A DNA stretch of 17,012 bases from an uncultured Bacilli bacterium (GTDB lineage: Bacteria; Bacillota_I; Bacilli_A; RF39; UBA660), in contig CALVIK010000008.1 in NCBI GenBank assembly GCA_944329545.1, positions 1-17,012 of the forward strand, in the 5' to 3' direction. Below are positions 1 to 6,541 of the stretch, in pieces. The first letter of the stretch is position 1, and every line of letters starts with the position of its first letter. Position numbers and translations under genes: made by a program. The notes below the pieces were generated by a model, which saw only the letters and a list, made by a program, of their open reading frames with translations, searched no databases and had not been told where the DNA came from.

Positions 1-264
1 CCATCATTAGCTGAACCAGTTTGTGTTCAAGGAGGAAGTGCTGATTATTGGGCTAGTAACCAAACAATTTTAACGGAATTATCTAATAATACAACATTTA
101 CCGGTGCTGGAGGCTCTTGCTCCTTTAATAGCTCTACTGCGAGTTGCAGTTCGGGCGCTTTGTTTGTGCTCGCTAACTCCCATGGCGATGCGAGCGCGGG
201 CGCGGGCTTATCTTCTGATATCTGCGGTGTGAGCAGTGGCGGCGTTGCGTTCTGCATTGAGTAG
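1..264 (+). CDS. C-terminal end of a putative DGR-diversified protein (5' end outside window)
   Basis: Frame 1 is open from the first base to a double TAG stop at 262-267, giving 87 residues of a protein whose start lies upstream of the window. The first ~37 residues (ending near TGAG) look like ordinary folded protein with one Cys (residue 8) and a Trp-containing patch. From residue 38 on, the sequence is rich in Ser, Gly and Ala, with Cys at 40, 49, 75 and 85. This tail is the variable repeat of the DGR described here. The Cys codons (TGC) contain no adenine and would be fixed under adenine mutagenesis, so they could form a constant disulfide scaffold around variable positions. DGR targets are commonly ligand-binding surface or phage tail proteins. 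I do not recognise this fold and see no clear C-type lectin hallmarks. Local GC is higher than in most of the window. Confidence 0.75.
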   Translation, partial: PSLAEPVCVQGGSADYWASNQTILTELSNNTTFTGAGGSCSFNSSTASCSSGALFVLANSHGDASAGAGLSSDICGVSSGGVAFCIE

Positions 265-279
265 TAGCGCCGGCCCAGC
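112..279 (+). repeat. Variable repeat (VR) of a diversity-generating retroelement
   Basis: These 168 bases match 476-637 codon for codon, apart from a 6-base insertion in a poorly aligned stretch near 202-222. Leaving that stretch out, my hand alignment up to the stop codons finds that 24 of 42 template adenines differ here. Only six other positions differ, all C/T changes at third codon positions, and no guanine differs. The repeat ends in the reading frame's two TAG stops plus a GC-rich tail ending CCCAGC, the expected place for the initiation-of-mutagenic-homing site. It lies at the very 3' end of the target gene, as is usual for DGRs. Confidence 0.8.
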
Positions 280-302
280 CGAAATCTAAAAATCTAAAAT
301 CT

Positions 303-353
303 AATATTTTGCCCTAAGGCAAAATATTCTAGTCATTCGCCTTTTGGCGAATG
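303..353. other. Tandem hairpins with 4-base loops just after the VR
   Basis: Two perfect inverted repeats lie side by side. The first pairs 303-313 with 318-328 (11 bp, loop CTAA). The second pairs 334-341 with 346-353 (8 bp, loop TTTT). Neither is followed by a T-tract, so they do not look like intrinsic terminators. In the Bordetella phage DGR and relatives, a short DNA hairpin or cruciform with a 4-base loop just downstream of the VR promotes retrohoming. The position (24 bases after the VR) and geometry fit that role. A third, GC-rich potential stem pairs 357-362 (GGTGCC) with 384-389 (GGCACC). A transcript-stabilising role is the alternative. Confidence 0.6.
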
Positions 354-435
354 CATGGTGCCGAAGGAGCGACGGCGAGTGTAGGCACCGGCTTGTCAGT
401 GAAAAATAAATATTTCAGCTGCATTAAATTTAGGT

Positions 436-456
436 AAAAACATATAATATGTTTTT
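436..456. promoter_or_regulatory. Perfect inverted repeat with embedded TATAAT before the template repeat
   Basis: Bases 436-444 pair perfectly with 448-456 (9 bp, 3-base loop), ending in T5. The same sequence holds TATAAT at 443-448, so it could be the -10 of a promoter for the template-repeat RNA. I see no good -35 box, so the promoter reading is weak. It could equally be a terminator of the upstream target-gene transcript. The rest of 390-475 is AT-rich with no open frame. Confidence 0.35.
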
Positions 457-475
457 ATAGGGGTATTCTGATTAA

Positions 476-637
476 GGCTCCTGCAACTTTAATAGCTCTA
501 ATGCGAATTGCAATTCAGGCGCTTTGAATGTGAATGCTAATTCCAATGGCAATGCGAATGCGAACGATGATTCTGCTAACTGCAACGTGAATAGTGACGG
601 CATTGCGAACTGCAATGAGTAGTAGTGGCAGCCCAGC
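476..637 (+). repeat. Template repeat (TR) of a diversity-generating retroelement
   Basis: This is a 162-base non-coding copy of the VR in the same orientation, starting 364 bases after the VR starts. A TAA stop lies directly upstream in the matching frame (473-475), and there is no start codon, so it is not a gene of its own. In the VR frame it would read almost entirely as AAT/AAC (Asn) codons set among GCG, TGC, GGC and GTG. AAY codons are typical of DGR templates because adenine mutagenesis then reaches many amino acids but never a stop. Its 3' end (GAGTAGTAGTGGCAGCCCAGC in two parts, 617-626 and 627-637) differs from the VR end at three positions, like the IMH*/IMH pair of known DGRs. 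Confidence 0.8.
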
Positions 638-659
638 ATTTTCTAGGAAACTATAGTTT

Positions 660-843
660 ATGAGTGTAAGATCCATATCCATAAGGTCTAGAAACAAGAA
701 TATTCCTTGTAATTTATATTACAAAATATATGCAGTAAATGGAAACTTAGGCTAGTAGCGTTACGCGAAAATCTTTGTTTTCTATCCTTGATGCTGCAAA
801 TCTCATAAAAATGTTATGGTTAAAATATCATCATTTTGAGTGA
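660..843 (+). pseudogene. Possible remnant of a DGR reverse transcriptase (internal deletion)
   Basis: DGR reverse transcriptases usually start shortly after the template repeat and are about 300-400 residues long. Here only ~200 bases separate the TR from a terminator. One frame (660-755) has ATG and ends with NLYYKIYAVNGNL, resembling the typical opening of this family (NLY..I/V.....NL followed by A..KAR.GK). Another frame (751-843) reads SLFSILDAANLIKMLWLKYH and stops directly before the terminator, resembling the family's C-terminal S..S.LG..KHAN...L pattern. The catalytic core (YxDD) is absent. I infer a large internal deletion with a frameshift near 745-760. The similarity is judged from memory over short stretches, so it is tentative. 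If wrong, this is simply non-coding DNA. Confidence 0.35.
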
Positions 844-864
844 ATATATTTCACTCATTTTTTT
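837..864 (+). terminator. Intrinsic terminator after the TR / RT-remnant region
   Basis: An 8-bp stem pairs TGAGTGAA (837-844) with TTCACTCA (850-857) around a 5-base loop and is followed by T7 (858-864). It closes the template-repeat transcription unit. It begins inside the last codons of the possible reverse-transcriptase remnant, as expected for that gene's own terminator. Confidence 0.8.
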
Positions 865-930
865 ATATTTTTTAAGATAAAAATATAGTATTATTTTTTT
901 TATTTGTTAAATAATAATATTGGTGATAAT

Positions 931-1713
931 GTGCAAAAAGTATTAATTACAGGTGCGAGAAGTGGAATTATAAATAAAGTTTGTGATAAATTAATTAATA
1001 AAAATTATTTTCTTTATATTACAGTGCATACTAATAGTGAACTTAAAATAATTGAAAAAAAATACAATAAATATAATAATGTTAAATGTTTTAAATTAGA
1101 TGTAACTAGTAAAGAAGATAAAAAAATATTAGACAATTTAGATGTTGATATTTTAATTAGTAATGCAGCTATAGCTGAAAGTGGTTCAGTTAGTGAAATA
1201 GATATAAATAAAATTCGTAATAATTTTGAAGTTAATGTTTTTGCTAATTTTGAAATTGTACAAATAATTTTAAAAAAAATGATGAAAAAGAAAAAAGGTA
1301 AAATAATTATGATGTCATCACTTGCCGGAATTATTCCAATTCCTTTTTTAGGTAGTTACTGTGCTACTAAAGCTAGTATTATAAAACTAGCTGAATGTTT
1401 AAATTTAGAATTAAAATTACTAGATAATAATATTAAAATCAGTATTATTACCCCAGGTCTTTATAAAACTGGTTTTAATAAATTGGCTTTTGATAAAAAA
1501 TATGATTTTATGGATATAGATTCCTATTTTAAACATCAATTAAATATAATTAGAAAAAGTGAAAATATATTTTTAACATTATTTGAAAAGAAAAATTTAA
1601 ATTCAATTGTTAATAAAATAGTAAAAGCTGTCGAAAGTGCTAATCCCCATTTATTTTATCGAACGCCTTTTAGTCAAGTTTTATTTGCTAAAATAATGTC
1701 TTTGTTTTATTAA
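931..1713 (+). CDS. Short-chain dehydrogenase/reductase (SDR) family protein
   Basis: A 260-residue protein with the classical SDR layout: an NAD(P)-binding Rossmann start (TGARSGI, residues 7-13), a central ISNAA element in place of NNAG, catalytic Ser130, the YCATK active site (Tyr143, Lys147) and the PG motif (ITPG). The substrate cannot be read from sequence. The glycine motif is slightly off: the last Gly of TGxxxGxG is Ile14, which may weaken cofactor binding. I chose GTG at 931 because GGTGAT lies 3 bases upstream (922-927), a spacing used by other genes here. An in-frame TTG at 904 has no such site. The last 113 bases are duplicated at 2963-3075. There is no convincing promoter right upstream, and the terminator at 837-864 separates it from the DGR remnant. 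Confidence 0.85.
   Translation: MQKVLITGARSGIINKVCDKLINKNYFLYITVHTNSELKIIEKKYNKYNNVKCFKLDVTSKEDKKILDNLDVDILISNAAIAESGSVSEIDINKIRNNFEVNVFANFEIVQIILKKMMKKKKGKIIMMSSLAGIIPIPFLGSYCATKASIIKLAECLNLELKLLDNNIKISIITPGLYKTGFNKLAFDKKYDFMDIDSYFKHQLNIIRKSENIFLTLFEKKNLNSIVNKIVKAVESANPHLFYRTPFSQVLFAKIMSLFY
1591..1703 (+). repeat. 113-base direct repeat, copy A (3' end of the SDR gene)
   Basis: This segment matches 2963-3075 at 112 of 113 positions; the one difference is G1698 versus A3070. It starts on a codon boundary of the SDR gene and covers its last ~38 codons. The two copies lie 1372 bases apart and flank the abi gene. The near identity points to a recent duplication or insertion. Confidence 0.95.
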
Positions 1714-1830
1714 GAATATTTGCAAGAAAATTTTATTATTATCTATAACAAAAAACAGTTATTTTAATCAAATATTTTTTATCCTACATTTAAATAGTAA
1801 CAAATTTTTAAATATTCTTCTTAATAGCAC

Positions 1831-1859
1831 TTGAAAAAAATATTATTTTATGATATTAT
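1831..1859 (+). promoter_or_regulatory. Promoter of the abi leader RNA
   Basis: TTGAAA (1831-1836) and TATTAT (1854-1859) are separated by exactly 17 bases. Transcription should begin near 1866, just before the small hairpin RNA and about 60 bases upstream of the abi start. The rest of 1714-1830 is AT-rich without genes. Confidence 0.7.
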
Positions 1860-1865
1860 TTATTC

Positions 1866-1907
1866 GTACAGTTCTTTGGGTGCCCGCGTGGTCCAAAGAC
1901 TTTTTTT
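1866..1907 (+). ncRNA. Short structured leader or small RNA before the abi gene (abiF-RNA-like)
   Basis: A 7-bp stem TCTTTGG/CCAAAGA (1873-1879 with 1893-1899) encloses a GC-rich 13-base loop (GTGCCCGCGTGGT) and ends in T7 (1901-1907). It thus has the form of a complete ~40-base RNA with promoter and terminator. From memory, a conserved 'abiF RNA' motif was found by comparative genomics upstream of genes of this defence family; position and shape suggest a member, though I cannot align it. The loop CCC (1883-1885) could also pair with the G-run of the abi ribosome site (1911-1915), which would make it an attenuator instead. Confidence 0.5.
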
Positions 1908-1925
1908 GTAGGGGGTGAAATATAA

Positions 1926-2879
1926 TTGAAAGAATTTAAAACATATCAACAGCAGTTACTAATATTAAAAAAACGAGGATTAATAATAAATAATCAAAAA
2001 TTTGCTATTAATAAATTAAGTGAGATTGGATATTATAATCTTATAAATGCTTATAAAATTCCATTTTTAAATCCTACTATTAGTGAAGATGAATACTATT
2101 ATCATTCTTTTTTTGAAGAAATATATGCTCTTTATGAATTTGATAAGGAAATAAGAAATATTTTATTTCAATATATTTTGAAAGTCGAAAGATTATTAAA
2201 ATCATTGATATCTTATACATTTTCAAAATTTCATGGTGTTGATAATTATTTAATTGTAAATAATTTTGATGTATTAAACAAAAATTTTTCTGGGATGAAG
2301 AAAGTAGAAGAGCGAATTTTACATATTCAGAAGCTAATCGCCAAAATACATAATGAAATGGCGATTGCTATGAATGATAAATCATATATCAATTATTATT
2401 TAATTGAATATGGCTATATTCCTTTTTGGGTACTAGTCAATGTTTTATCGTTAGGAACCTTAAGCCAATTTTATGGTCTTATGAAACAAAATGAACGAGT
2501 TGATATTGCTAAATATTGGAATATAAGTGAAAAAGAATTAAAACAGTATTTAGCAAATTTGGCTTTTTTTAGAAATTTATGTGCGCATGATGAAAGAATA
2601 TATTGTGCTCGTAACAAAACATCAATAGTTGATAATAGATTTCATCAAATAACTGAAATTGAGAAAATAAATTTAAGATATAGGCAAGGAAAGAATGATG
2701 TTTTTTCCTTAATAATTGTATTGAAAATTTTATTACCACCAGAGCATTTTAATGATTTTATAAATAAAATTGAGGGAAAAATGAAAAAGCTGAAAAAGAA
2801 AATAAACACTATAGATGTTAATAAAATTTTTGATACTATGGGTTTTCCTATAAAATGGGAAAAAATAAAAAAGTCCTAA
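1926..2879 (+). CDS. Abi-2/AbiD-AbiF family abortive-infection protein (HEPN)
   Basis: A 317-residue protein of the Abi_2 (AbiD/AbiF) family. The N-terminus shows the family pattern of a YQQQL..LK.RGL stretch, then INKLSEIGYYNLINAYKIPF. The second half has RNLCAHDERIY, with Arg216 and His221 forming the R-x4-H motif of HEPN ribonucleases. Family members block phage growth by abortive infection, presumably through RNA cleavage; that this copy works is an inference. The start is TTG at 1926, preceded at 8 bases by GGGGGTG (1911-1917). It has its own promoter and a hairpin small RNA upstream. It stands between two 113-base direct repeats derived from the neighbouring SDR gene, so it appears to be a recently gained one-gene defence cassette. 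Its length is normal and no damage is visible. Confidence 0.88.
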   Translation: MKEFKTYQQQLLILKKRGLIINNQKFAINKLSEIGYYNLINAYKIPFLNPTISEDEYYYHSFFEEIYALYEFDKEIRNILFQYILKVERLLKSLISYTFSKFHGVDNYLIVNNFDVLNKNFSGMKKVEERILHIQKLIAKIHNEMAIAMNDKSYINYYLIEYGYIPFWVLVNVLSLGTLSQFYGLMKQNERVDIAKYWNISEKELKQYLANLAFFRNLCAHDERIYCARNKTSIVDNRFHQITEIEKINLRYRQGKNDVFSLIIVLKILLPPEHFNDFINKIEGKMKKLKKKINTIDVNKIFDTMGFPIKWEKIKKS

Positions 2880-2900
2880 GCCCTTACAGGACACTTAGGA
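2874..2900 (+). terminator. Hairpin at the end of the abi gene
   Basis: TCCTAAG (2874-2880) pairs with CTTAGGA (2894-2900) around a 13-base loop and overlaps the stop codon. No T-run follows directly, so this is a weak terminator candidate. A competing small stem GTCCT/AGGAC lies within it. Confidence 0.35.
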
Positions 2901-2962
2901 ACATTAATATTATATTAAAATTTTAATTAATTATTCTTAAATAAAAGTTTGATATTTGTTCA

Positions 2963-3085
2963 AAAAATTTAAATTCAATTGTTAATAAAATAGTAAAAGC
3001 TGTCGAAAGTGCTAATCCCCATTTATTTTATCGAACGCCTTTTAGTCAAGTTTTATTTGCTAAAATAATATCTTTAATAGTTTGA
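2963..3085 (+). pseudogene. SDR gene 3' fragment (direct repeat copy B)
   Basis: Bases 2963-3075 repeat the 3' end of the SDR gene with one mismatch. The frame runs on to its own stop, ending KIISLIV instead of KIMSLFY. It has no start or N-terminal part. The simplest reading is that copy B is the original 3' end of the SDR gene, cut off when the abi segment arrived carrying a replacement end (copy A). The reverse order is also possible. Confidence 0.85.
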
Positions 3086-3111
3086 CTTTTATATATTTAA
3101 ATATGTATAAT
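3082..3111 (+). promoter_or_regulatory. Promoter of the 208-residue hypothetical gene
   Basis: TTGACT (3082-3087) and TATAAT (3106-3111) are spaced by 18 bases. The -35 box directly follows the repeated SDR fragment. The transcript would start near 3118, leaving a leader just long enough for the ribosome site AGGAAG (3121-3126). Confidence 0.7.
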
Positions 3112-3133
3112 ATATATATAAGGAAGTGAAAAT

Positions 3134-3760
3134 GTGGATATTTATTTAGAAAAATTAATGAAACAATTTACAAAAGCTAATGGTTTAAATAGTATTGATA
3201 TGAATTCTTTAGAATTTTTAAATGAATTTAAAGAATGGGTAACTAGACAAAGAGTTGTGAGTAGAGATTATAAAGATTTGCTTAATTATATGCAAATACC
3301 TTTATCTAAAATAGCCGAAGTAGGTAAAGGCGAATTTGATTCATTAGCTTTAAATAATAATTTACTAATGATTACGCCTTATGCCGAAGAATTAGCTTTA
3401 GAAAATGATAAAATTATTAATGCTGATTTTATGGTAACGGTTGAAAAACCTTTATTAATTGGCCCTGATAAAAAAGAAATAATTCTTGATAGGCGGATTA
3501 ATTCTTTTATGACTTATAATCCTTACGAAGAAGAAGATATTATAAACTGGGAGTTATTAGTTGGCCAAGGTTATCCTATTACTACTGGTGTTTATGGCAA
3601 AATATATGACCAAGATAAAACAACTAAAATAAAACTTTTGAAAAATCTTAAAAATAAAATATTACAAGAAGTTCAAGAAGAATATGTAACACTTGAAGAT
3701 AAATATTTTTATGTAATTTATAGTACCCCGAAAATAAAAAAACTGAATAAAATGATATAG
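3134..3760 (+). CDS. Hypothetical protein, 208 residues, soluble
   Basis: I do not recognise this family. The protein is acidic to neutral, with no signal peptide or membrane segment. It has a helical N-terminal third (about 1-75), then a region with MITPYAEELALENDKIINADFM and a mixed strand-like part containing NPYEEEDIINWELL and GQGYPITTGVYGKIYDQDK, and a Lys-rich end. GTG at 3134 is the start: AGGAAG lies 7 bases upstream, while the overlapping ATG at 3132 is in another frame. It is transcribed alone from its own promoter and ends in a terminator shared with the converging genes. Codon use matches its neighbours, so it looks like a resident gene. Confidence 0.7.
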   Translation: MDIYLEKLMKQFTKANGLNSIDMNSLEFLNEFKEWVTRQRVVSRDYKDLLNYMQIPLSKIAEVGKGEFDSLALNNNLLMITPYAEELALENDKIINADFMVTVEKPLLIGPDKKEIILDRRINSFMTYNPYEEEDIINWELLVGQGYPITTGVYGKIYDQDKTTKIKLLKNLKNKILQEVQEEYVTLEDKYFYVIYSTPKIKKLNKMI

Positions 3761-3780
3761 CATTATTACTCAGTTTTTTT
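3741..3780. terminator. Bidirectional terminator between converging genes
   Basis: AACTGA (3741-3746) pairs with TCAGTT (3770-3775), with further pairing inward (3748-3754 with 3761-3768). T7 follows on the plus strand and an A-run precedes it, giving T7 on the minus strand. It overlaps the stop of the plus-strand gene and the end of the minus-strand oxidoreductase. Confidence 0.85.
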
Positions 3781-5337
3781 GTATACTTTACTAATTGCTT
3801 CAGCTATTTTAATACCATCAATTGCTGATGTTGTAATACCACCAGCATAACCAGCGCCTTCTCCGCATGGGTAAATACCTTTAATATTAGCTTCAAAATT
3901 TTCATCTCTAATTATTCTAATCGGTGAAGATGTTCTGGTTTCGGGAGCGGCAATAATTACATTGTCATTAGCAAAACCTTTTATTTTTTTATCAAAATTT
4001 TCAATGCCTTCTATTAATGCTGAACATATATAATCAGGTAGTATTTGATTTATATCAGCAAAAGTATAATTACCTTTAAAAATAGGTTTTATGTTTTTAA
4101 ATTTGGCACTTATGCTTTTATTTTTAAAATCTTTGTATAATTGAACAGGTATTTTACCATTAGCTATTTCAAAGGCTTTTTTTTCAATTTTTCTTTGAAA
4201 ATACATACCATCTAAAGGCTTGTTCCCAAAATCTTTTTTACTTACCGTAACCACAATAGCGCTATTAGCGTTTTCTTCATTTCTAGCATGATTGCTCATA
4301 CCATTAATGACTAAACCGTTTTTTTCGCAAGAAGCATTGACTACAAAACCGCCAGGACACATACAAAAGGAATAAACCCCACGGTCTTTTGCTTTATAAG
4401 TTAATTTGTAACTAGCTGGTGGTAAGTTTTTAATATTTCCATATTGATTTTTATTGATTAATTCTTGTTTATGAGAAATTCTAATACCAATGGCAAAATC
4501 TTTACTTTGAATTTTTAAATAATTATTTAACATTTTAAAAGTATCTCTTGAACTATGACCAAGCGCTAAAACAAGAACTTCACAAGGTATTTTTTTGTTG
4601 CCAGCGATAATACCTGTTAATTTATTATCTTTAATAATTAAATTAGTAAAACAAGTGTTATAAAGAAATTCTCCGCCCATATCAATTATTTTTTTTCGCA
4701 TATTAATTATTACTTTTCTTAAAAGATCAGTCCCAATATGGGGATTTTTAATATACATAATTTCTTTATCGGCACCACATAAGACAAATGTTTCAAAAAC
4801 TTTTTTAGTGCGGCCAAATTTATCTTTAACTAAAGTATTTAATTTACCATCGGAAAATGTTCCAGCGCCACCTTCACCAAATTGAACATTAGAATTTTCA
4901 TTTAAAATGCCATTTTGCCAAAAATTTTCCACGGTTTTAATGCGCTCTTCGATTTTTTCTCCGCGTTCGATTATTAAGGGTTTATAACCGTTTTCGGCTA
5001 GGACATAAGCACAAAATAATCCTGCAGGACCGGCACCAATAATAATTGGTCTGTTTTTCATTTTTTTTGTACCGGTTATGTTAAAATAATAATTTTCATC
5101 AGGAGTTTTTAAAATGTCTTGATTTTTATTTTCTTTTAATATTTTGTTTTCATTTTTAACATTAACATCAACTTCATAAACATAATGGATATTATTTTTT
5201 CTAGCATCTAAAGATTGTTTATTAATTTGATAATTTATTAGTTCATTGTTTTTTATTTTTAAAACTTTAATTATTTTGTTTTTCAAATCAATTTCGGTAT
5301 GATTTATGTTTAGTTTTAATTGTCTTATTCTAAGCAT
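3766..5337 (-). CDS. FAD-dependent dehydrogenase, COG2509-like
   Basis: A 523-residue flavoprotein of the uncharacterised FAD-dependent dehydrogenase group (COG2509). An N-terminal domain of ~95 residues, typical of the group, precedes the FAD-binding GAGPAG motif (residues 101-106) with an acidic ERG end to the second strand. Next come QFGEGGAGTFSDGKL, LALGHSSRDTF and a closing GEGAGYAGGITTSAIDG that completes the FAD site. The physiological substrate of the family is unknown. I chose ATG at 5337 because AAAGGTGA (5343-5350) sits 5 bases upstream; the GTG at 5346 lies inside that ribosome site. The start overlaps the stop of the upstream oxidoreductase by 8 bases, so the two are probably translationally coupled in one mRNA. 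Confidence 0.9.
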   Translation of the reverse strand: MLRIRQLKLNINHTEIDLKNKIIKVLKIKNNELINYQINKQSLDARKNNIHYVYEVDVNVKNENKILKENKNQDILKTPDENYYFNITGTKKMKNRPIIIGAGPAGLFCAYVLAENGYKPLIIERGEKIEERIKTVENFWQNGILNENSNVQFGEGGAGTFSDGKLNTLVKDKFGRTKKVFETFVLCGADKEIMYIKNPHIGTDLLRKVIINMRKKIIDMGGEFLYNTCFTNLIIKDNKLTGIIAGNKKIPCEVLVLALGHSSRDTFKMLNNYLKIQSKDFAIGIRISHKQELINKNQYGNIKNLPPASYKLTYKAKDRGVYSFCMCPGGFVVNASCEKNGLVINGMSNHARNEENANSAIVVTVSKKDFGNKPLDGMYFQRKIEKKAFEIANGKIPVQLYKDFKNKSISAKFKNIKPIFKGNYTFADINQILPDYICSALIEGIENFDKKIKGFANDNVIIAAPETRTSSPIRIIRDENFEANIKGIYPCGEGAGYAGGITTSAIDGIKIAEAISKVYKKTE

Positions 5338-6541
5338 TTTTATCACCTTTAATACTTTTACCCGCTAGCATACCACTTAAGAAGGCAAAACCTAAATTAT
5401 ACCCTCCACAATCACCATCAACATCTAAAATTTCTCCAGCAAAAAATAAGTTTTTTATTTTTTTAGATTCCATTGTTTGAATATTTATTTCAGAAAGAGG
5501 AATTCCACCAGTAGTTACTTGGGCTTTATCAAAGGAATTAGTGTTTACAATATTAAGGGTAAAATTGCGTAAATTATTTATTAAATCATCTTTTTTACTA
5601 TTAGAAATATTTTTCCAATATTCATCATTTTTTATATGACTTTTTTCTAATAAAAAGTTTACAAGTTTGTAGTTTAAAATTCCTTCTAATAAAGTGCTTA
5701 TCGGAAAACCATTACTTGCTTTTTTATCTAAATATTTTTTAATATTAGTCATCCAAGGTAAAAAATTAATATTGATAGATACTTTTTTTCCATGATTTAA
5801 ACTAGTAGAAGCGTATCTACTTAAGTTAAAAGTACAAATACCACTAATACCATAATCAGTCAGTTGAACTTCACCAGTTTCACTCTTTATTAATTTTCCG
5901 TTTTCTAGAAAAGATAAAGTAGCTTCACACCTTACACCAGACCATTTTTTAAAGTTGCCATCGGCAATTAAACTAGTTAAAGCTGGTAGTGGCGTGATTA
6001 TAGTGTGACCAAATTTTTTTGCTAGTTCATAACCATTACCATCGGAACCGGTTTTTTTAAAAGATTTACCGCCAGTAGCAATTATGATGTTTTTAGCTTG
6101 AATATTTTCGTTATCAGGGTTAATAGTAAAATATTTATTATAAGTTATTTTATTTACATAAACATTATTAATAATTTCTACATTAAGCAGTTTTGCTTTA
6201 TTAATTAAAGCATTTTTAATACTAGTAGCTTGATTAGAATAAGGATAATAATAGCCATTTTTAATTTTAGGAATGATACCTAAACTATCAAAAAAATCTA
6301 ATATTTCTTGATCGTTATCTTTAGTTTTTATTTCTTTAAAAATATCAATATTATGACTATGATAATGATTAATGTTTTGATCATTGTTCCAATAATTACA
6401 TTTACCATTCCCAGTTAATAGTAATTTTTTCCCGCATTTATCATTTCTTTCTAATAAAGTTACTTTGTTATTATTCGTGGCCGCAAATATTGCGCTTATT
6501 AATCCGGAAGCTCCGCCGCCAATAATTACAACATCTTTCAT
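5330..6541 (-). CDS. NAD(P)/FAD-dependent oxidoreductase, HI0933/YhiN (BaiN-like) family
   Basis: A 403-residue flavoprotein of the HI0933-like family (COG2081). Evidence is the N-terminal FAD motif IIGGGASG (residues 6-13), the family hallmark KKLLLTGNGKCN, the ATGGKS element and the C-terminal GEILDVDGDCGGYNLGFAFLSG. One member (BaiN) is linked to bile-acid metabolism, but most members have no known reaction, so no substrate is claimed. ATG at 6541 is chosen with GGTGA upstream. An in-frame ATG at 6554-6556 lies next to the -10 box, before any likely transcript start, so it cannot be used. It is the first gene of a two-gene operon with the COG2509-like gene, which it overlaps by 8 bases. 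Confidence 0.9.
   Translation of the reverse strand: MKDVVIIGGGASGLISAIFAATNNNKVTLLERNDKCGKKLLLTGNGKCNYWNNDQNINHYHSHNIDIFKEIKTKDNDQEILDFFDSLGIIPKIKNGYYYPYSNQATSIKNALINKAKLLNVEIINNVYVNKITYNKYFTINPDNENIQAKNIIIATGGKSFKKTGSDGNGYELAKKFGHTIITPLPALTSLIADGNFKKWSGVRCEATLSFLENGKLIKSETGEVQLTDYGISGICTFNLSRYASTSLNHGKKVSININFLPWMTNIKKYLDKKASNGFPISTLLEGILNYKLVNFLLEKSHIKNDEYWKNISNSKKDDLINNLRNFTLNIVNTNSFDKAQVTTGGIPLSEINIQTMESKKIKNLFFAGEILDVDGDCGGYNLGFAFLSGMLAGKSIKGDKNA

Noticed and set aside
45..257. Antisense open frame over the variable repeat
   Set aside because: It is a shadow of the real plus-strand frame (1-264), which lacks a start only because the window cuts it. It arises from the low-stop, GC-richer repeat.
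357..395. Glycine-riboswitch-like core (CCGAAGGAGC)
   Set aside because: Only a short string matches; the flanking stems and a downstream glycine gene are missing, and it lies just after a stop codon.
1..640. Simple tandem gene duplication with drift
   Set aside because: Drift would not put most changes on A of one copy and none on G, and the second copy has no start and an immediate upstream stop.
515..697. Antisense open frame over the template repeat
   Set aside because: AAY codons read on the other strand give few stops; there is no ribosome site and the protein is a low-complexity Ile/Val/Arg product. It is a shadow of the template repeat.
1591..3075. IS element flanked by long repeats
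   Set aside because: No transposase and no terminal inverted repeats; the repeated segment is coding sequence of the neighbouring SDR gene.
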